Positions 6,176 through 8,316 of a stretch of DNA of 8,316 bases are shown in pieces. Source of the stretch: Saprospiraceae bacterium (GTDB lineage Bacteria > Bacteroidota > Bacteroidia > Chitinophagales > Saprospiraceae); contig JAHDEQ010000148.1 in assembly GCA_020628755.1 (NCBI GenBank), forward strand, positions 2,648 to 10,963, read 5' to 3'. Below the pieces are notes generated by a model. It saw only the letters and a list, made by a program, of their open reading frames with translations. It was not told the DNA's origin and did no database searches. The translations under genes and the position numbers were made by a program. Every line of letters starts with the position of its first letter. The stretch's first letter is position 1.

Positions 6176-7363
6176 ATGACACGAAAAGAATTTATAAGAG
6201 TTTGTTCTTTATTTGGAATTGGTGTACCACTTATTTCTTCTTGTGGATTTACCCATTCTTTGTACGAAGATTTTGAAGTCAATTTTTCAGGTAAAGTAAT
6301 AGTTGTAGGAGCAGGGGCGGCAGGTTTGGCGGCAGGTTATATGTTGGCTCGACACAATATAGACTTTGAAATTTTAGAAGCAGCTTCTGTTTATGGTGGA
6401 CGGATAAAAGCAAAAACGGACTTTGCAGATTTTCCGATTGATTTAGGGGCAGAGTGGATACATGATGACCCTTCGATTTTGGCAAGACTTATTAGTGATG
6501 AGTCTGTTCAAGCCAATATTGAAATCATCAAATATTCACCAGAATCCTTATATTTTTGGAAAAATGATAAACTCGTAAAACGTAATTTTTTTGTGCGATT
6601 TTATGGTGAGCATAAATTTAAAAATACGACCTGGTACGATTTCTTTGATACTTATATTGTTCCTCCAATCAAAGATAAAATTCGATTGAATAGCCCCATT
6701 AATGAAATTAATTATTCAGGAGGTAAGGTTTCAATGAAAACTTTAGAAGGGCAAGTTTATGAAGCAGACCGAGTAATTATAACAGTTCCATTGACCATTT
6801 TACAAAACGAATACATCAATTTTATACCATCCTTGCCTTCCGAAAAAATGGATGCAATCAACGAAGTCCCTATGCCTGATGGTATTAAAGTTTTTATAGA
6901 GTTCTCAGAAAAATTTTATCCTGATATTCTTGGTTTTGATGGTGTTTTAGATTTTTTGAGTGCTGCCGATGGCGACCGACTTTATTATGATGCTGCTTTC
7001 CGAAAAGATACAGATAAAAATATATTAGCCTTATTTAGTGTTGGCGATATCGCCAGCACATATACGGATATTGAAACCGAAGAAGCACTTATTGAGTACA
7101 TACTCAATGAATTAGATGAAATTTTTGACGGACAGGCTTCTCAGTTTTATGTTCAACATGCCATTCAAAATTGGTCAAAAGAACCATTTATTGGTGGCTC
7201 TTACTCTCATTTTGACGATTATAGTATTCAAGAAACACTTGGAGCACCCGTTGAGAATAAATTATATTTTGCTGGCGAAGCCTATCATCCTGAAAATTCT
7301 TCAACGGTACATGGCGCAGCCGAATCAGCCTATACTGTAGTAGAAGAAATATTGAAGGGATAA
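6176..7363 (+). CDS. Exported flavin-containing amine oxidase, Tat-like lipoprotein
   Basis: A 395-residue flavin monoamine/polyamine oxidase-type protein. FAD motifs are complete: KVIVVGAGAAGLAAGYML (GxGxxG at 45-50), Glu68 in FEILEA, the GGR at 74-76, LGAEWIH at 90-96, and the C-terminal YFAGEAYHPENSSTVHGAAE (364-383). Lys238, in DGIKVFIEF, aligns by motif with the active-site lysine of MAO-B and LSD1. The first 23 residues look like an export signal: TRKEFIR resembles a degenerate twin-arginine motif, followed by a hydrophobic stretch and the lipobox ISSC (Cys23). Tat export would fit a protein that must bind FAD before crossing the membrane. Only about 75 residues separate the GAEWIH motif from NSPINEI, less than in MAO-type enzymes, so the helical substrate domain is reduced. 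The substrate is unknown. It probably shares a transcript with the small barrel upstream and the coiled-coil gene 15 bp downstream. Confidence 0.88.
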   Translation: MTRKEFIRVCSLFGIGVPLISSCGFTHSLYEDFEVNFSGKVIVVGAGAAGLAAGYMLARHNIDFEILEAASVYGGRIKAKTDFADFPIDLGAEWIHDDPSILARLISDESVQANIEIIKYSPESLYFWKNDKLVKRNFFVRFYGEHKFKNTTWYDFFDTYIVPPIKDKIRLNSPINEINYSGGKVSMKTLEGQVYEADRVIITVPLTILQNEYINFIPSLPSEKMDAINEVPMPDGIKVFIEFSEKFYPDILGFDGVLDFLSAADGDRLYYDAAFRKDTDKNILALFSVGDIASTYTDIETEEALIEYILNELDEIFDGQASQFYVQHAIQNWSKEPFIGGSYSHFDDYSIQETLGAPVENKLYFAGEAYHPENSSTVHGAAESAYTVVEEILKG

Positions 7364-7378
7364 ACTTATAATACTATT

Positions 7379-8316
7379 ATGCAACTCCTTTTTGAAAAAC
7401 TCCAGGCCCTCTATCAAGAAATTCTCTCTAAAGAGAAAACAGCGCTTCATTTAAAAAATTTGGATCGTTTAGTCCTTCAAAAAGAGGAAAAACTCAAACA
7501 TACACAGCTTCGTATGGAGCAAGAGCAGCGCGATGTGGAGCAATTGGAAAAGAAAAGTTTGTATGCAATTTTCCAGTTTGTATTGGGCAATAAAGAGGAG
7601 CAATTGGAGCAAGAACGCCAAGAATATTTGCAAGCATTTTTGCAGCATCAATCTATCCAAAACTGTTTGCAAGAGCTACAAAAAGAAAAAAACACCTTAC
7701 TCAAAAGTTATAGTGGAAAATACCGAGCAGAAGATGATTTTGATGCTTTGCTCAAAAAAGAAGAAGACAAAATCAAAGAACAGCACCCCAAAATTGCGAA
7801 ACATATTTTTTACTTCGAGAAAAAAATTGCCAATCACCAAGCCAAAATTGATGAAATAGAACAAGCCATCCGACAAGGTAAAAAGACCATTCGAGTACTA
7901 AGAACGGTCTTGGAACAATTGGACAAAGTCATTCATTGGGGCGGCAAAAAGGGCAGCAAGGGACACCGACAAACCAAAGATAGATTGCAAGTCACCGTCC
8001 ACAAGTCCGAAAACTATTTACTCAATTTTGAAAAAGAACTCTACGATATTTCTGACCATTACGAACTAGACTATTCGCATCAAATTGACGAAATACAAGA
8101 TTTTATTAGTCGTTTTTACGATACCCTTATCACCGATTGGATTATCAAAAAGCGCATCGAAAATTCTCGAAATTACGTCCTTTCTTCAATTGATAAAATC
8201 ACCCTAATTTTAGCTATGCTCGACAAAAACAAAAAAGAAGCTCGTCAATACATCGAACAAGAAAAGTCCGACAAGCGCACCGTCGTCATGCAATTGCTCT
8301 CCGAAACTAAAATCTA
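7379..8316 (+). CDS. Coiled-coil protein of unknown function, 3' end at window edge
   Basis: A frame open from ATG 7379 to the end of the window, 312 codons plus two bases (TA). The protein is rich in Glu, Lys and Gln with heptad-like leucines over about residues 1-165, so it is a long cytoplasmic coiled coil without signal or membrane segments. Landmarks are LEKKSLYAIFQFVLGNKEEQ (56-75) with an ErqEyl continuation, a conserved-looking LEQLDKVIHWGGKKGSKG (178-195), LNFEKELYDISDHYEL (205-220) and RFYDTLITDWIIKKRIENSR (235-254). From memory, the same order of motifs (an LGxKEEKLxxErqEyl segment, then WG, an EL-Di helix, and a DxLitDwiV..kI.S helix) occurs in uncharacterised coiled-coil proteins of Firmicutes and Bacteroidota. 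No function is established. It begins 15 bp after the amine oxidase stop and in the same reading frame, so read-through coupling or co-transcription is likely. If the next base is A or G, the protein ends after residue 312. Confidence 0.85.
   Translation, partial: MQLLFEKLQALYQEILSKEKTALHLKNLDRLVLQKEEKLKHTQLRMEQEQRDVEQLEKKSLYAIFQFVLGNKEEQLEQERQEYLQAFLQHQSIQNCLQELQKEKNTLLKSYSGKYRAEDDFDALLKKEEDKIKEQHPKIAKHIFYFEKKIANHQAKIDEIEQAIRQGKKTIRVLRTVLEQLDKVIHWGGKKGSKGHRQTKDRLQVTVHKSENYLLNFEKELYDISDHYELDYSHQIDEIQDFISRFYDTLITDWIIKKRIENSRNYVLSSIDKITLILAMLDKNKKEARQYIEQEKSDKRTVVMQLLSETKI

Noticed and set aside
7533..7859. Plus-strand frame of 108 codons inside the coiled-coil gene
   Set aside because: It lies wholly within the coiled-coil gene's long frame, is Lys/Ser-rich without any family motif, and results from a shifted reading of the A-rich coding sequence.

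Overview
The window looks like chromosomal DNA from a member of the Bacteroidota. The evidence is high A+T content, start codons preceded by A-rich stretches instead of Shine-Dalgarno sequences, TAnnTTTG-type promoter elements, exported beta-barrels of a kind common in this phylum, and a DUF4197 lipoprotein. A Saprospiria- or Cytophagia-like host would fit, but the genus cannot be told from the sequence. I see no insertion sequence, phage gene, CRISPR array, rRNA or tRNA.

Layout. (1) Positions 51-353 encode a short ribosome hibernation factor (HPF/RaiA type), closed by a strong terminator. (2) Positions 530-1426 encode a secreted PorT-like outer-membrane beta-barrel with its own TAnnTTTG element and its own terminator. 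(3) About 510 bp of very A+T-rich non-coding DNA leads to a 503-residue cytoplasmic helical-repeat protein of unknown function (1938-3449). (4) Convergent to it, on the minus strand, lies a DUF4197 lipoprotein gene (3529-4251). The two share one long hairpin that is a proper terminator for the minus-strand gene. (5) A 110-bp divergent intergenic region, containing a 12-bp inverted repeat, separates that gene from a DAO-family FAD oxidoreductase (4362-5501). (6) A close-packed run on the plus strand follows: a small outer-membrane barrel (5592-6158), an exported lipoprotein flavin amine oxidase (6176-7363), and a long coiled-coil protein (7379 to the window edge). The gaps in this run are 17 and 15 bp.

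Most of these are independent housekeeping or envelope genes. The last three probably form a transcription unit. The most interesting points are the amine oxidase, which has a Tat-like lipoprotein signal and a shortened substrate domain; the strong AGA arginine-codon bias of the small barrel gene, unlike every neighbour; the coiled-coil gene, which runs off the window and may end exactly at its edge; and the inverted repeat overlapping a candidate promoter in the divergent region. I do not see convincing evidence for a new multi-gene defence, mobile or biosynthetic system.
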